64,000 nucleotides of DNA from Anaerobaca lacustris (GTDB lineage: Bacteria; Planctomycetota; Phycisphaerae; Sedimentisphaerales; Anaerobacaceae). The stretch spans positions 1 to 64,000 of the forward strand of contig NZ_JASCXX010000001.1 in the NCBI RefSeq assembly GCF_030012215.1, in the 5' to 3' direction. This document shows, piece by piece, positions 26,318 through 34,314 of this stretch. The stretch's first letter is position 1, and each line of letters begins with the position of its first letter. A program made the translations under genes and the position numbers. The notes beneath the pieces are model-generated. The model searched no databases. It saw only the letters and a program-made list of their open reading frames with translations, and had not been told where the DNA came from.

Positions 26318-27070
26318 ATGAAGACGAGAGCCTTCACACTGATTGAGTTGCTGGTGGTAATCGCCATCATCGCCGTATTGATGGCCATCCTGATGCCGTC
26401 GCTGCGTCTGGCACGGGACCAGGCCCGCCGGGTGCATTGCGTCAGCAACGTCAAGACGCTGGCCCTGGGTTGGTTCATGTACAAAGACGACAACGACGAC
26501 AAGCTAGTCGGCGGACACACCGACCCCGGCAATTGGGTGCTCCGACCGCCAGGCAATGCAACACTGGAACAGCAGCACGACGCCATCCGCGGCGGCCTGC
26601 TGTTCCCCTATACGAAGAACGTCGACATCTACCACTGCCCGGCCGATACAAGAAAGCAGGGTCTCAATGTGGCCTTTCTGACGTTCTCCATCCCTGGCGG
26701 CGCCAATGGAGAATCCTGGAGCGGCTACACCGCCGCGAAGATCTACGGCGACCTGAAACGTCCAGCGACGACCTACATCTTTGTCGAAGAAGCGGACAGC
26801 CGCGGGACCAACATCGGGTCCTGGCAGATGAATCCGGGCCCGAGGACCTGGGTGGACCCCGTCGCCATGTGGCACAACAAGAGGAGCACGCTGGGCTTTG
26901 CCGACGGGCACGGCGAGATGCGCACCTGGCAGGACCAGAGCTTCATCGAGTGGAACCTGACGGCGATGTATACGCCTGCGTCTTTCACGTTCAACATGAC
27001 GCCTCCTGCCGATGAGAGGGAGGATGTCGACTACATGGCCGAGAACTTCCCCGCCAAGTCGATCCCCTGA
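26318..27070 (+). CDS. Prepilin-type cleavage/methylation protein with H-X9-DG domain
   Basis: A 250-residue type II secretion-like pseudopilin. The prepilin signal is at the extreme N-terminus: MKTRAFTLIELLVVIAII, with the FTLIE cleavage/methylation motif and a hydrophobic helix to about residue 27. The C-terminal part carries H-N-K-R-S-T-L-G-F-A-D-G, the H-X9-DG signature typical of planctomycete and Lentisphaerae-type prepilins. The start at 26318 is chosen to put the positively charged MKTR directly before the signal; an open frame runs 31 codons further upstream. Such proteins occur in large paralogous sets in these bacteria, mostly without adjacent secretion genes, as here. The nearest secretion gene is the orphan F protein at 3753. 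The function of these pseudopilins is unknown. It has an upstream palindrome-controlled promoter and a strong terminator, so it is probably a separately regulated single gene. Confidence 0.92.
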   Translation: MKTRAFTLIELLVVIAIIAVLMAILMPSLRLARDQARRVHCVSNVKTLALGWFMYKDDNDDKLVGGHTDPGNWVLRPPGNATLEQQHDAIRGGLLFPYTKNVDIYHCPADTRKQGLNVAFLTFSIPGGANGESWSGYTAAKIYGDLKRPATTYIFVEEADSRGTNIGSWQMNPGPRTWVDPVAMWHNKRSTLGFADGHGEMRTWQDQSFIEWNLTAMYTPASFTFNMTPPADEREDVDYMAENFPAKSIP

Positions 27071-27106
27071 TCGTCTGGCGCAGCAGATAGCGACACGCAT
27101 GTTCCA

Positions 27107-27145
27107 CCGGCCTCAGGATCGTCTTCTGAGGCCGGTTTCGTTTTC
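27107..27145 (+). terminator. Rho-independent terminator after the prepilin gene
   Basis: A 10-bp perfect stem CCGGCCTCAG (27107-27116) / CTGAGGCCGG (27126-27135) with a nine-base loop, followed by TTTCGTTTTC. Confidence 0.85.
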
Positions 27146-27271
27146 GGCTTCCGAGCCGCCGACTCCTTCCTTGGCACCTGTGTCCCGATCTCCTATAATG
27201 CCGCAAGCGGGCGTGCGCTCCGTGCCCTGTGGCATGCGAGTCCCGCCCGGGTCTCAAGAGGAGCTGTGAGG

Positions 27272-27844
27272 ATGCCCAATGCCTTCGAACAACCGTGGGC
27301 GCTGCTGGGCGCGGCGGTCCTGGTGCTGTTCGGCTTGCTGACCTACCGCAGCATCTGCCCCCAGAAGCGGCGCTGGTGGCAGTGGCTTATCCCGCTGGCC
27401 GTCGCGGCGGTCGGGCTCGGGCTGGATTTTCTCGTGGTCACCGATCTGGAGAAGGTGCGCGGGACGATTGCCACTCTGTTGAAGGCCGTCGAGAACGAAG
27501 ACTGCGCGGCGGTGGCCGGTTTGATCGCGCCGGATTACAGCGACTCGCGTCACGAGACGAAGGCGCAACTGATGGCCCGCTGTCGCCAGGAACTCGACGG
27601 ACAGACCGTCCAGACTCTCAAACAACGCGGGGCCGAGATCGATCTGTCCGACTGGAACGCGACGGTGATGTTGAATCTGTTCATCCGATTTGAACCTGAA
27701 AGCCGTATCGCTCGTCAATACAAGGCGGTTGCGCTGGCCAGGGTCCGTCTGTATTTGGGCAAACGCCCGGACGGGAACTGGCTGATCGACCGGGCCGAGC
27801 TTCTTGAAGTCGATCAGTTCCCGGTGTCCTGGAGGGACCTGTAG
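27272..27844 (+). CDS. Membrane-anchored protein of unknown function
   Basis: A 190-residue protein (192 if the GTG at 27266 is used; AGGAG at 27258-27262 suits either). Two hydrophobic segments (about 10-23 and 37-52, separated by the basic RSICPQKRRWW) are followed by a soluble domain of about 130 residues that begins VRGTIATLLKAVENEDCAAV and ends GNWLIDRAELLEVDQFPVSW. The helix-plus-beta pattern and the final strand 'W-x-I-D' resemble NTF2-like (SnoaL/DUF4440) domains, but this is a weak resemblance. It lies 36 bp before the nucleoside hydrolase gene and could be the first gene of that set. No function is assigned. Confidence 0.75.
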   Translation: MPNAFEQPWALLGAAVLVLFGLLTYRSICPQKRRWWQWLIPLAVAAVGLGLDFLVVTDLEKVRGTIATLLKAVENEDCAAVAGLIAPDYSDSRHETKAQLMARCRQELDGQTVQTLKQRGAEIDLSDWNATVMLNLFIRFEPESRIARQYKAVALARVRLYLGKRPDGNWLIDRAELLEVDQFPVSWRDL

Positions 27845-27880
27845 CGCCGGTGTCTTGTCTCGAAGCAGAAAGGAGAATCG

Positions 27881-28873
27881 ATGATGAAGTTGATTTGCAT
27901 GGGTCTGATTCTGGGTCTGGCGGTGGGGGCCGCAACGAGTCTTGCACAAGAATACCCGGCGATTCCGGAGGGCCGGCGGATCGAAATGCTGCAACCACCG
28001 ACGAAGCGCCCGATTCGCATGGTCTTCGATACGGACACCTACAACGAGATCGACGACCAGTTCGCGCTGGTCTACGCGCTGATCTCGCCCGAGCTGGATG
28101 TCCAGGCGGTGTACGCGGCTCCCTTCCACAACAATCGTTCGACCGGACCCGCCGACGGGATGGAAAAGAGCTACGAAGAGATCCTTCGCATCCTCGGCAA
28201 GCTGGACCGTTCGCCCGACGGGTTCGCCTTCAAGGGCAGCACGCGCTACCTGACCGATCTGAAGAAGCCCGAGCGCAGTGCGGCGGTGGCCGACCTGATC
28301 GAGCGGGCGAAGAAGAGCAGCCCCGACGATCCGCTCTACGTGGTCCCGGTCGGCGCCATTACCAACGTCAGTAACGCGATCCTGATCGAGCCGTCCATCA
28401 TTCGCAATATCGTCGTCGTCTGGCTGGGCGGCAACGGACACCATTGGCCCCACCAGCGAGAGTTCAACTACATGCAGGACCTGAACGCATCGCGCGTCGT
28501 CTTCGACAGCGGTGTGCCACTGGTGCAACTGCCCTGTACGCCGATCGTCACGCATTTTGCCACGACCGTGCCGGAGATGGAGCGGTACGTGGGCGGACGC
28601 GGCCCGATCGGCGATTACCTGCTGGAGATCTTCGAGGACTATCGCAAGGACCATTTCGCCTGGTCCAAGGTCCTGTGGGACATGACGGCCGTCGCGTGGC
28701 TCGTCAACGATCGGTGGCTGCCGTCCGATCTCGTGCACAGTCCGATCGTGACCGACAACTACACCTTCAGCTTCAACAAGTCACGACACCTGATCCGCGT
28801 GGTGAACTTCGTGCACCGCGACCCGATCTTCCGCGATTTCTTCACGAAGCTGGACAACCGCGCGAAAGACTGA
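27881..28873 (+). CDS. Secreted nucleoside hydrolase-like protein
   Basis: A 330-residue exported member of the inosine-uridine nucleoside N-ribohydrolase superfamily. The signal peptide ends near residue 22. The calcium-binding aspartate cluster appears as D50-T-D52-T-Y-N-E56-I-D58-D59-Q, a variant of the usual D-T-D-x-G-x-D-D; both the first Asp and the Asp pair are kept. The C-terminal catalytic segment includes FAWSKVLWDMTAVAWLVN, which holds the downstream aspartate (D in LWDMTAVAW) that completes the site. Classical enzymes cleave ribonucleosides; periplasmic forms could release the base and ribose for uptake. The next gene, a sodium:solute symporter, starts 42 bp later, which suggests uptake of the product. 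Substrate is unproven; the widened DTD-to-DD gap could indicate a different ligand. Confidence 0.88.
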   Translation: MMKLICMGLILGLAVGAATSLAQEYPAIPEGRRIEMLQPPTKRPIRMVFDTDTYNEIDDQFALVYALISPELDVQAVYAAPFHNNRSTGPADGMEKSYEEILRILGKLDRSPDGFAFKGSTRYLTDLKKPERSAAVADLIERAKKSSPDDPLYVVPVGAITNVSNAILIEPSIIRNIVVVWLGGNGHHWPHQREFNYMQDLNASRVVFDSGVPLVQLPCTPIVTHFATTVPEMERYVGGRGPIGDYLLEIFEDYRKDHFAWSKVLWDMTAVAWLVNDRWLPSDLVHSPIVTDNYTFSFNKSRHLIRVVNFVHRDPIFRDFFTKLDNRAKD

Positions 28874-28915
28874 AACGGAGGGGCGAGAACGGTCTGGGCG
28901 CTTGCGGGAGCTGCG

Positions 28916-30679
28916 ATGGCGTTTCTCGGATTGCACGTAGCCGTGTGGATGGTCCTGGTGGTGTACTTCGCCGGCATGCTGCTGATGGGCTGGTGGAGCA
29001 GGCGGGGCATTCACGACCAGGAGGGCTATCTGCTGGGCAACCGGCGGTTCGGCGTCTGGATGATGGTGATGCACGCCTTCGGCGCCGGCACCAATCCGGG
29101 CGACGTCGCCGGCGTCGTCAGCAAGACCGTCTCGGGCGGCGCCTCGGGCATCTGGGTGTCGTGGATGTGGATGTTTGGCACGCCGTTCTACTGGCTGATC
29201 GCGCCGATTGTTCGACGGATGCGATGTCTGACGCTGGCCGATTTCTTCCAGGAGCGGTTCGGAAAGCCTGCCAGCGCCCTGTATATCCTCGTGGCCACCG
29301 CCGGAATGATCGTCTGCCTGGCCAGTGTGCTCCTGGCGACCGCGCGGACGGCGCAGGGGCTGATGGGCAAGGCGACAGCGGAAGTGACCTCGGTCGACGC
29401 GCCGGATGGGGCAGCTGTAGGTCGTGCGTCCTCGCACGACGAGGCGAGCGGGGACGCTCGCCCTACGGTGCTGACCCCGCGAGAAAGCGAGGCGTGGTTC
29501 TTCGGGATTCTCCTGGTGACCACGGCGGTCTTTCTTGTCTACAGCTACTGGGGCGGCATCGTCGCGGCGATTCGAACCGACATGGTCCAGGGCCTGATGA
29601 TCATCGCGCTGTCGGTGATTGCGATCCCGATGGCGCTGAATCTCAAGGAGGTCGGCGGCCTGGCGGGCATGCGCCAGACGCTGGCGGCGACGGACCAGGG
29701 CAATCTGCTGAGTCTGTTCGATCCCGGCGTGTTCGATTTGTGGACGGTGATCGTGCTGTGCATCAACGCACCGCTCAGCGCGCTGGCCTTTCCGCACCTG
29801 ATCCCGGTCTGCGGCGCCGGCCGGACCGAGTGGGAAGGGCGGGTCGGCTTCACCTATGGCAACATGCTCAAGCGAATCTGCACTATCGGCTGGTGCCTGC
29901 TGGGCCTGGCCTGGCTGGCCTACCTGCTCGAAACCGGCTCGGCAATCCATCCCGACGCGGCCTTTGGCGATTCGATTCGCATGCTGCTTTCGCCGCTGCT
30001 CCAGGGTGTGATGCTCGCGTGCGTCCTGGCGACCGCGATGTCGTCGGGCGACGCGTTTCAGATCACGGTGGCCGGGCTGTTCTCCGAGAACATCTATCGT
30101 GTCTACATCCGCCCCGGCGCCGACGAGAAGCACATGGTGCATGTCACGCGAATCGCCGGCATTGTGATCGTGCTGGTCTCGCTGGTCGTGGCGGTTCTCA
30201 TGCGACAGAGCGTCGTCGGCGCCATTCTCGACTACTTCAACATTCTCAGCCTGGTGGGCGTCTCGACGGCGATGGGCATCCTCTGGCGACGCATGAACAC
30301 CACGGGCATGTTCTGCAGCACGATCTCGGCGGTCATCGTATTCGTGATCACCCGCTACGTTGGCGGTCTGCCCCGGCACGTGACCATCGCGGCGCCGATT
30401 CTGGTCGGCCTCGTCGCCGGTGTCGTTGGCAGCCTTCTCACCCGGCCGCCAAACCGCGAGGCGCTCGAACGGTTTCTGGCGAAGATCTACGTGCCCATCG
30501 GACAGGAGGCCAGGCTCGCCTTGCCGCTCGATGAGGCGGTCCCGCCGTCACAGCGATGGCTCACCGCCGGCGGGTTGTTTGTCGTCAAGCCCTCTCGTCA
30601 GTCGTGGCTTGGCTTCCTCGTGACATTCGCCATCTGTGTGCTGTGCGTGGTCGTAATGCAGGCGCTGCTGAAAGGCTGA
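28916..30679 (+). CDS. Sodium:solute symporter family transporter
   Basis: A 587-residue integral membrane protein of the SSS family with about 13 hydrophobic segments, the first at residues 5-25 (HVAVWMVLVVYFAGMLLMGW). The first inter-helix region has the DQEGYLLGNRRFGVWMMVM stretch typical of these carriers and a GAGTNPGDVAGVVSKT substrate/Na+ segment. Residues around 168-184 (AVGRASSHDEASGDARPTV) are encoded by a 50-bp symmetric double hairpin that looks like an inserted REP element and forms an unusual polar stretch in a loop between membrane segments. The C-terminus ends with a single hydrophobic segment. The stop overlaps the next gene by one base (TGATG). Presumed substrate: the product of the neighbouring nucleoside hydrolase, or whatever the UroD-like partner uses. 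Confidence 0.9.
   Translation: MAFLGLHVAVWMVLVVYFAGMLLMGWWSRRGIHDQEGYLLGNRRFGVWMMVMHAFGAGTNPGDVAGVVSKTVSGGASGIWVSWMWMFGTPFYWLIAPIVRRMRCLTLADFFQERFGKPASALYILVATAGMIVCLASVLLATARTAQGLMGKATAEVTSVDAPDGAAVGRASSHDEASGDARPTVLTPRESEAWFFGILLVTTAVFLVYSYWGGIVAAIRTDMVQGLMIIALSVIAIPMALNLKEVGGLAGMRQTLAATDQGNLLSLFDPGVFDLWTVIVLCINAPLSALAFPHLIPVCGAGRTEWEGRVGFTYGNMLKRICTIGWCLLGLAWLAYLLETGSAIHPDAAFGDSIRMLLSPLLQGVMLACVLATAMSSGDAFQITVAGLFSENIYRVYIRPGADEKHMVHVTRIAGIVIVLVSLVVAVLMRQSVVGAILDYFNILSLVGVSTAMGILWRRMNTTGMFCSTISAVIVFVITRYVGGLPRHVTIAAPILVGLVAGVVGSLLTRPPNREALERFLAKIYVPIGQEARLALPLDEAVPPSQRWLTAGGLFVVKPSRQSWLGFLVTFAICVLCVVVMQALLKG
29417..29466. repeat. 50-bp double-hairpin REP-like element inside the symporter gene
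   Basis: Symmetric structure: GTAG (29417-29420); hairpin 1 GTCGTGCG-TCCT-CGCACGAC (29421-29440); GA (29441-29442); hairpin 2 GGCGAGCG-GGGA-CGCTCGCC (29443-29462); CTAC (29463-29466). Both stems are perfect 8-bp stems with 4-base loops, and the outer GTAG/CTAC are inverted copies. The element does not break the reading frame. Its borders match those of the hairpins at 2842 and 42815. Confidence 0.75.
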
Positions 30680-31791
30680 TGGACATGGCGACCGAGCAGG
30701 TCTTCTCGTGGACCGACAGACTGACGGCCATCGCGCAGGAGCCGCTGGAGTTCTGCGAGGACTTCCCCCGGATCGCGCAGCGGTTCGAGGCGTGGTGGCA
30801 TCAGGCGGTGGTCGATCGTCCCGTGTTCATGGCGGAGGCCAACACCGGTCCCGACAGGCCCATCACGCGCCGGCTGGAATTGATGCATGAGCCCGACGCC
30901 TGGTTTCACGAGAAGATTCTCGACATCCAGCAGATGCATCGCGTTGGCGAGATGCTGCCCCGTATCCGTGTGGACTTCGGCCCTGTCCTGCTGGGTGTCC
31001 TGCTGGGCGGCCGGCGGGAGGTCCGCTCGGATACGAGCTGGACACACGCCTTCATCGACGACGACTGGTCGAACGCCCCCGACTGGACGATTCCCGACGA
31101 TCATCCGGACTGGCGTCTGCTGCGTGAATTGTCGCAGCGGGTGGCACGGGATGCGGCGGGGCGGTACCTCGTCTGCACGCCCGATCTGGGTGCGGCCGCC
31201 GATGTGCTTCTGAACCTGCGAGGCTCGGCGCAACTGTGCCTGGATGTGGTGACTCGCCCCGACACGGTCAAGGCCGCTGTCGACGCGATCTACGCAAGTT
31301 GGCAGAAGGCCTTCGCGAGTCTGTACGCGACGTCACTGGAACACGGCGCTGGACTGATCCACTGGCTGGGTCTGTGGTCGAACCGTCCGTATGGCGTGCC
31401 CGCCTGTGATTTCAACGCACTGATCGGGCCGGACCATTTTCGCGAGTTGTTCCTGCCCGAGATCGCGCGTGAGGCGGCCACGGCCGGACGCGCCGTCTTC
31501 CATCTCGATGGTCCCGACGCCGCCAGGCATATCGAGACGCTGCTGGAGGTGCCCGAGATTCAGGCAATCCAATTCACACCCGGCGCGGGCAGCCCTTCGG
31601 CGTTGGCATGGCTGGACATGCTCCGGCGAATTCAGGGCAAGGGAAGGTCGCTGCTGATCTTCTGTCCGGCCGAAGAAGTGCTGACGTTGGCCGAGTTACT
31701 GCGTCCCGACGGCCTGGCAATTTTCATCGAGCAGTCGCCGGCGCCGGTCGAGCTCGATGCTCTTTTCAACCAGTTCAAACGACGGTACTGA
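30679..31791 (+). CDS. Uroporphyrinogen decarboxylase (UroD)-like protein
   Basis: A 370-residue cytoplasmic protein of the UroD/MtaA superfamily (TIM barrel). Visible are an N-terminal RPVFMAEANTGPD segment, DFGPVLLGVLLGG, the AADVLLNLRGSAQLCLDVV and LEHGAGLIHWLGLWSNRPYG regions, and a C-terminal FCPAEEVLTLAELLRPDGLA. It lacks the FGAPFTLASYM-type signature of true HemE. Other members of the family are corrinoid-dependent methyltransferases or demethylases; a few occur in catabolic loci with unknown chemistry. It is translationally coupled to the upstream symporter gene (one-base overlap), so it probably processes the transported compound. No corrinoid protein is beside it, so a methyltransferase role is unsupported. 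Confidence 0.8.
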   Translation: MDMATEQVFSWTDRLTAIAQEPLEFCEDFPRIAQRFEAWWHQAVVDRPVFMAEANTGPDRPITRRLELMHEPDAWFHEKILDIQQMHRVGEMLPRIRVDFGPVLLGVLLGGRREVRSDTSWTHAFIDDDWSNAPDWTIPDDHPDWRLLRELSQRVARDAAGRYLVCTPDLGAAADVLLNLRGSAQLCLDVVTRPDTVKAAVDAIYASWQKAFASLYATSLEHGAGLIHWLGLWSNRPYGVPACDFNALIGPDHFRELFLPEIAREAATAGRAVFHLDGPDAARHIETLLEVPEIQAIQFTPGAGSPSALAWLDMLRRIQGKGRSLLIFCPAEEVLTLAELLRPDGLAIFIEQSPAPVELDALFNQFKRRY

Positions 31792-31812
31792 CGGTCGACC
31801 GTGGGCGGTCGG

Positions 31813-32682
31813 TCAGGTTCGCTGGCAGGGTCTCTGCCGCCGGCTGACATGCCCTATAAGGCCAAATACGGTGCTGGTCAGGACGATTCCCAGGGTCAGC
31901 GGCACGGCGGCCAGGCGCATCAGGATTCCGGATGCGCCGCGTCCGTGAGCAGGGCAGGTCGTTTGTGGTGCATCGTGCCATTGAGTCTCGCGGGGCAGAC
32001 AGGCTTCGAGGTGGCGCAGGGTCAATGCCGCCACACGTCGGACGGTCGGATGACTACTTCTGCCGGCGTGGTTCCTGAGGTCCTGTATGGTCAGATCGAC
32101 AGGGCCCATACGGCCCAGTACGAGGGCGGCGAAGTAGACGATGAACTCATCGGGGTCCGGACGATTCAGATGGGTCTCGATCATCTTGAACACGGTGAGG
32201 ATGCCATTGTCCGGGTCTTTCCAGTCGCCGGTCTTTGCCGCCGCGACCAGTCGCCACATGGCGTGGAAGCAGCGGTTGAAAGGATCGCCGTCGATATGTG
32301 GTGGGATGAAAATCTTGTTGCGGGCGAGGATGAAGAAAGCATACGCGCTGGGCGACGACTGAGGTGGGTCGGGCAGACTCAAAAAGGCCCGAATGCCGCC
32401 GTACCAGGGCAGACGATGTAGGCTGTCGAACAGGCACCAGCCCTTGCACAAGTCGCTGCCGATTGCACTGCGGACCGCCTCGAAGACCGCTTCGGATTCG
32501 GTCTGCATGGCGCTGAACGCCTCCAGCACGGCTGGGGCGGCTTGTGGCCCGGAGAGGCCCCGGAGCAGGGCGGCTTCAGACAGGTCTTGTCGAATCAGTT
32601 CTGTGGCGGCATCGGTTGTCTCGGAACGGTAAGGGGCGTTTTGCAGGCGAAGCAAGGTGTGTTCGCGACCCGAACAGCGCAT
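31813..32682 (-). CDS. Hypothetical protein with C-terminal membrane segment
   Basis: A 289-residue protein that I do not recognise. The start at 32682 is preferred because AGGAG lies just upstream; longer starts lack a ribosome site. The middle part is helical (AAVLEAFSAMQTESEAVFEAV and later ALVLGRMGPVDLTIQDLRNH, then HPTVRRVAALTLRHLEACL), the last suggestive of a HEAT-type helix pair. A single hydrophobic segment lies near residues 255-280 (LAAVPLTLGIVLTSTVFGLIG) with a short basic tail, so it is probably tail-anchored. It is convergent with the UroD-like gene (21 bp apart) and divergent from the HTH regulator, 400 bp away, which could therefore control it. Confidence 0.65.
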   Translation of the reverse strand: MRCSGREHTLLRLQNAPYRSETTDAATELIRQDLSEAALLRGLSGPQAAPAVLEAFSAMQTESEAVFEAVRSAIGSDLCKGWCLFDSLHRLPWYGGIRAFLSLPDPPQSSPSAYAFFILARNKIFIPPHIDGDPFNRCFHAMWRLVAAAKTGDWKDPDNGILTVFKMIETHLNRPDPDEFIVYFAALVLGRMGPVDLTIQDLRNHAGRSSHPTVRRVAALTLRHLEACLPRETQWHDAPQTTCPAHGRGASGILMRLAAVPLTLGIVLTSTVFGLIGHVSRRQRPCQRT

Positions 32683-33082
32683 GGGCAGCTCCTGTAGCTC
32701 TCTGTGATGTGGCATGGCGCAGGCGAGGGGGTAGATACGGTCGGCCGGCGTTCGGCGCGAAGTGAAACCGATGCGAGCAAAGCGCTTTCGACCGGATGAT
32801 TGGCCTTTTTCTCTCGTTCGGCATATGTTATGATGAATCGACATTTTCATAGAACGAACGGTTCGATACGCAAGTCAGAGAATAAGCGAAATGGGCTTTG
32901 TAGGTCAACCGATGTGTGTTTGTGCGATCGTAGCGTCGGATCGCGTAATTGTACATGTTGCCGAAGAAAGGCTATGAGGGCAGCCATATCAATTGCAGTG
33001 TGGCCATCGGATATGGTCGTCAAGTGCGCCACTTTGCCTTGCCCCGGTCATCGGTGGGGCCATATTGGCAGGAGAGTCGCCC
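32683..33082. other. 400-bp divergent intergenic region
   Basis: Between the hypothetical gene (minus) and the HTH regulator (plus). A plus-strand promoter candidate is TTGGCC (32800-32805) with TATGTT (32824-32829) at 18 bp. A seven-base inverted repeat, CCATATC (32984-32990) and GATATGG (33010-33016), lies 67 bp before the regulator start and may be its own operator. An AGGAGA Shine-Dalgarno for the regulator is at 33070-33075. No gene is seen. Confidence 0.4.
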
Positions 33083-34186
33083 ATGAAGGTGGAATTTCGT
33101 CTGAAGGAGTTGTTGGGTCGCTACGGCCAGGACTATCACGGCGTGATCGGCGATCTGGCGGACTGGGCCGGGGTCAATCGCCACACGATCGCCCGGCTCT
33201 ATAATGACCGTGCCACCAGCGTGAGCTTCGTGCTCTTGAGCCGGCTGTGCAGTTGGATGGCCGAGAAGGGGATTCCTGCCGACGAGCTGCCCGGCGGGCT
33301 GTTCGGGGCCGGACGGGCGCCGCTCTGGAACACCATGGCACGCCAGGGAGGCGAGGTAACGATCTACCTGGGTGAGTATCAGCCCATCAGCGCCGGCGAA
33401 GTGACCTGGCGGTGGATCTCGCGTCGTGATTCGACGGTCGCGTCCGAGCTGGTTCAGCAGTTGTCCTCAGGCACCGAGGGAGGCAGTCCTGCACCCCGTC
33501 TGAACTTCCGTTACCTGCCGTTTCGTTACTCGCCGGCCGACCACATCGTGGACGCCGGGCTGCTCAACGAAGACATGAACCGGACCCGCGAGGTGTTCCG
33601 GCAGACGCAGCAGAACCCCGAGCCCGGCACGGCGATCATCATCGGCAGCCAGCGCGTCAACTACCTGCTGGAGTTCTTCGTGGCCGACCTGTTCGGCTGC
33701 AAACCCTTCACGCCGTCGGCCGGTCTGCCGTCCGTGCCGTTCTTCAGCGTGTATCGCCAGAGCGACCAGAATACGCCAAGCTGCTTTGGGGGGCCCCGCA
33801 ACCCGTTCCAGCAGAAGGACAGCACGACAGCCGGGCTGCACTACCTCAACGACCGAGGCAATTGGGTCGTTTGCCCGTGGGCTCGCGAAGAGCAGGACGC
33901 CGGCGTGGTGATCTCGGTGAACGATCATCGGCGCAAGTCGATCACGCTGGCGCTGTTCGGCTTCTCGGGCCGTGCCACCGAGGCCATCGGCAAGCAACTG
34001 GTCAACAAGGAGGACCTCTTCTGGCCTCCGACTCTGAAGCGCAAGAACCGTGAGGTGGGTGTGTTCATCTGCCGGCTGACCTACACGCCCTCCGAGAGCG
34101 AATACGATTCGCAGGGCGAGGTCCAGATGCAGACGTGCGAGGTGATGCGTCTCGAAGAGAAGACGCTCGACAAATTTGTCCACTGA
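33083..34186 (+). CDS. Helix-turn-helix regulator with unknown C-terminal domain
   Basis: A 367-residue protein. Residues 1-62 form a Cro/C1-type HTH (LKELLGRYGQDYHGVIGDLA then DWAGVNRHTIARLYNDRATS), with the recognition helix around HTIARLY. The C-terminal 300 residues are not similar to any domain I know; they contain PGTAIIIGSQRVNYLLEFFV (about 190-209), FGGPRNPFQQKD (about 234-245) and VGVFICRLTYTPSESEYDSQ (about 327-346). The length suggests a ligand-binding or protein-interaction domain rather than a bare repressor. The start at 33083 fits AGGAGA seven bases upstream; the frame extends to 32993 but includes no domain. Inverted repeats in the upstream region may be its operator. Target genes are unknown; the divergent hypothetical gene and the sulfatase downstream are candidates. 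Confidence 0.75.
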   Translation: MKVEFRLKELLGRYGQDYHGVIGDLADWAGVNRHTIARLYNDRATSVSFVLLSRLCSWMAEKGIPADELPGGLFGAGRAPLWNTMARQGGEVTIYLGEYQPISAGEVTWRWISRRDSTVASELVQQLSSGTEGGSPAPRLNFRYLPFRYSPADHIVDAGLLNEDMNRTREVFRQTQQNPEPGTAIIIGSQRVNYLLEFFVADLFGCKPFTPSAGLPSVPFFSVYRQSDQNTPSCFGGPRNPFQQKDSTTAGLHYLNDRGNWVVCPWAREEQDAGVVISVNDHRRKSITLALFGFSGRATEAIGKQLVNKEDLFWPPTLKRKNREVGVFICRLTYTPSESEYDSQGEVQMQTCEVMRLEEKTLDKFVH

Positions 34187-34314
34187 CGCCGTCCCTTGAT
34201 GAAAGGCCGTTGTCCTGTCGATGACGAGCGGGTATTCTGACGGTATGAAACGGCTGCCGCAGGGCGATGGAGCGGTCGAACGACATTTCACCCTGAAGCT
34301 GGAAAGGTCCTGGC

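Noticed and set aside
30679-31791. Heme synthesis enzyme HemE
   Set aside because: The fold fits, but the HemE substrate signature is missing and the gene is coupled to a transporter, so the general UroD-like label was kept.
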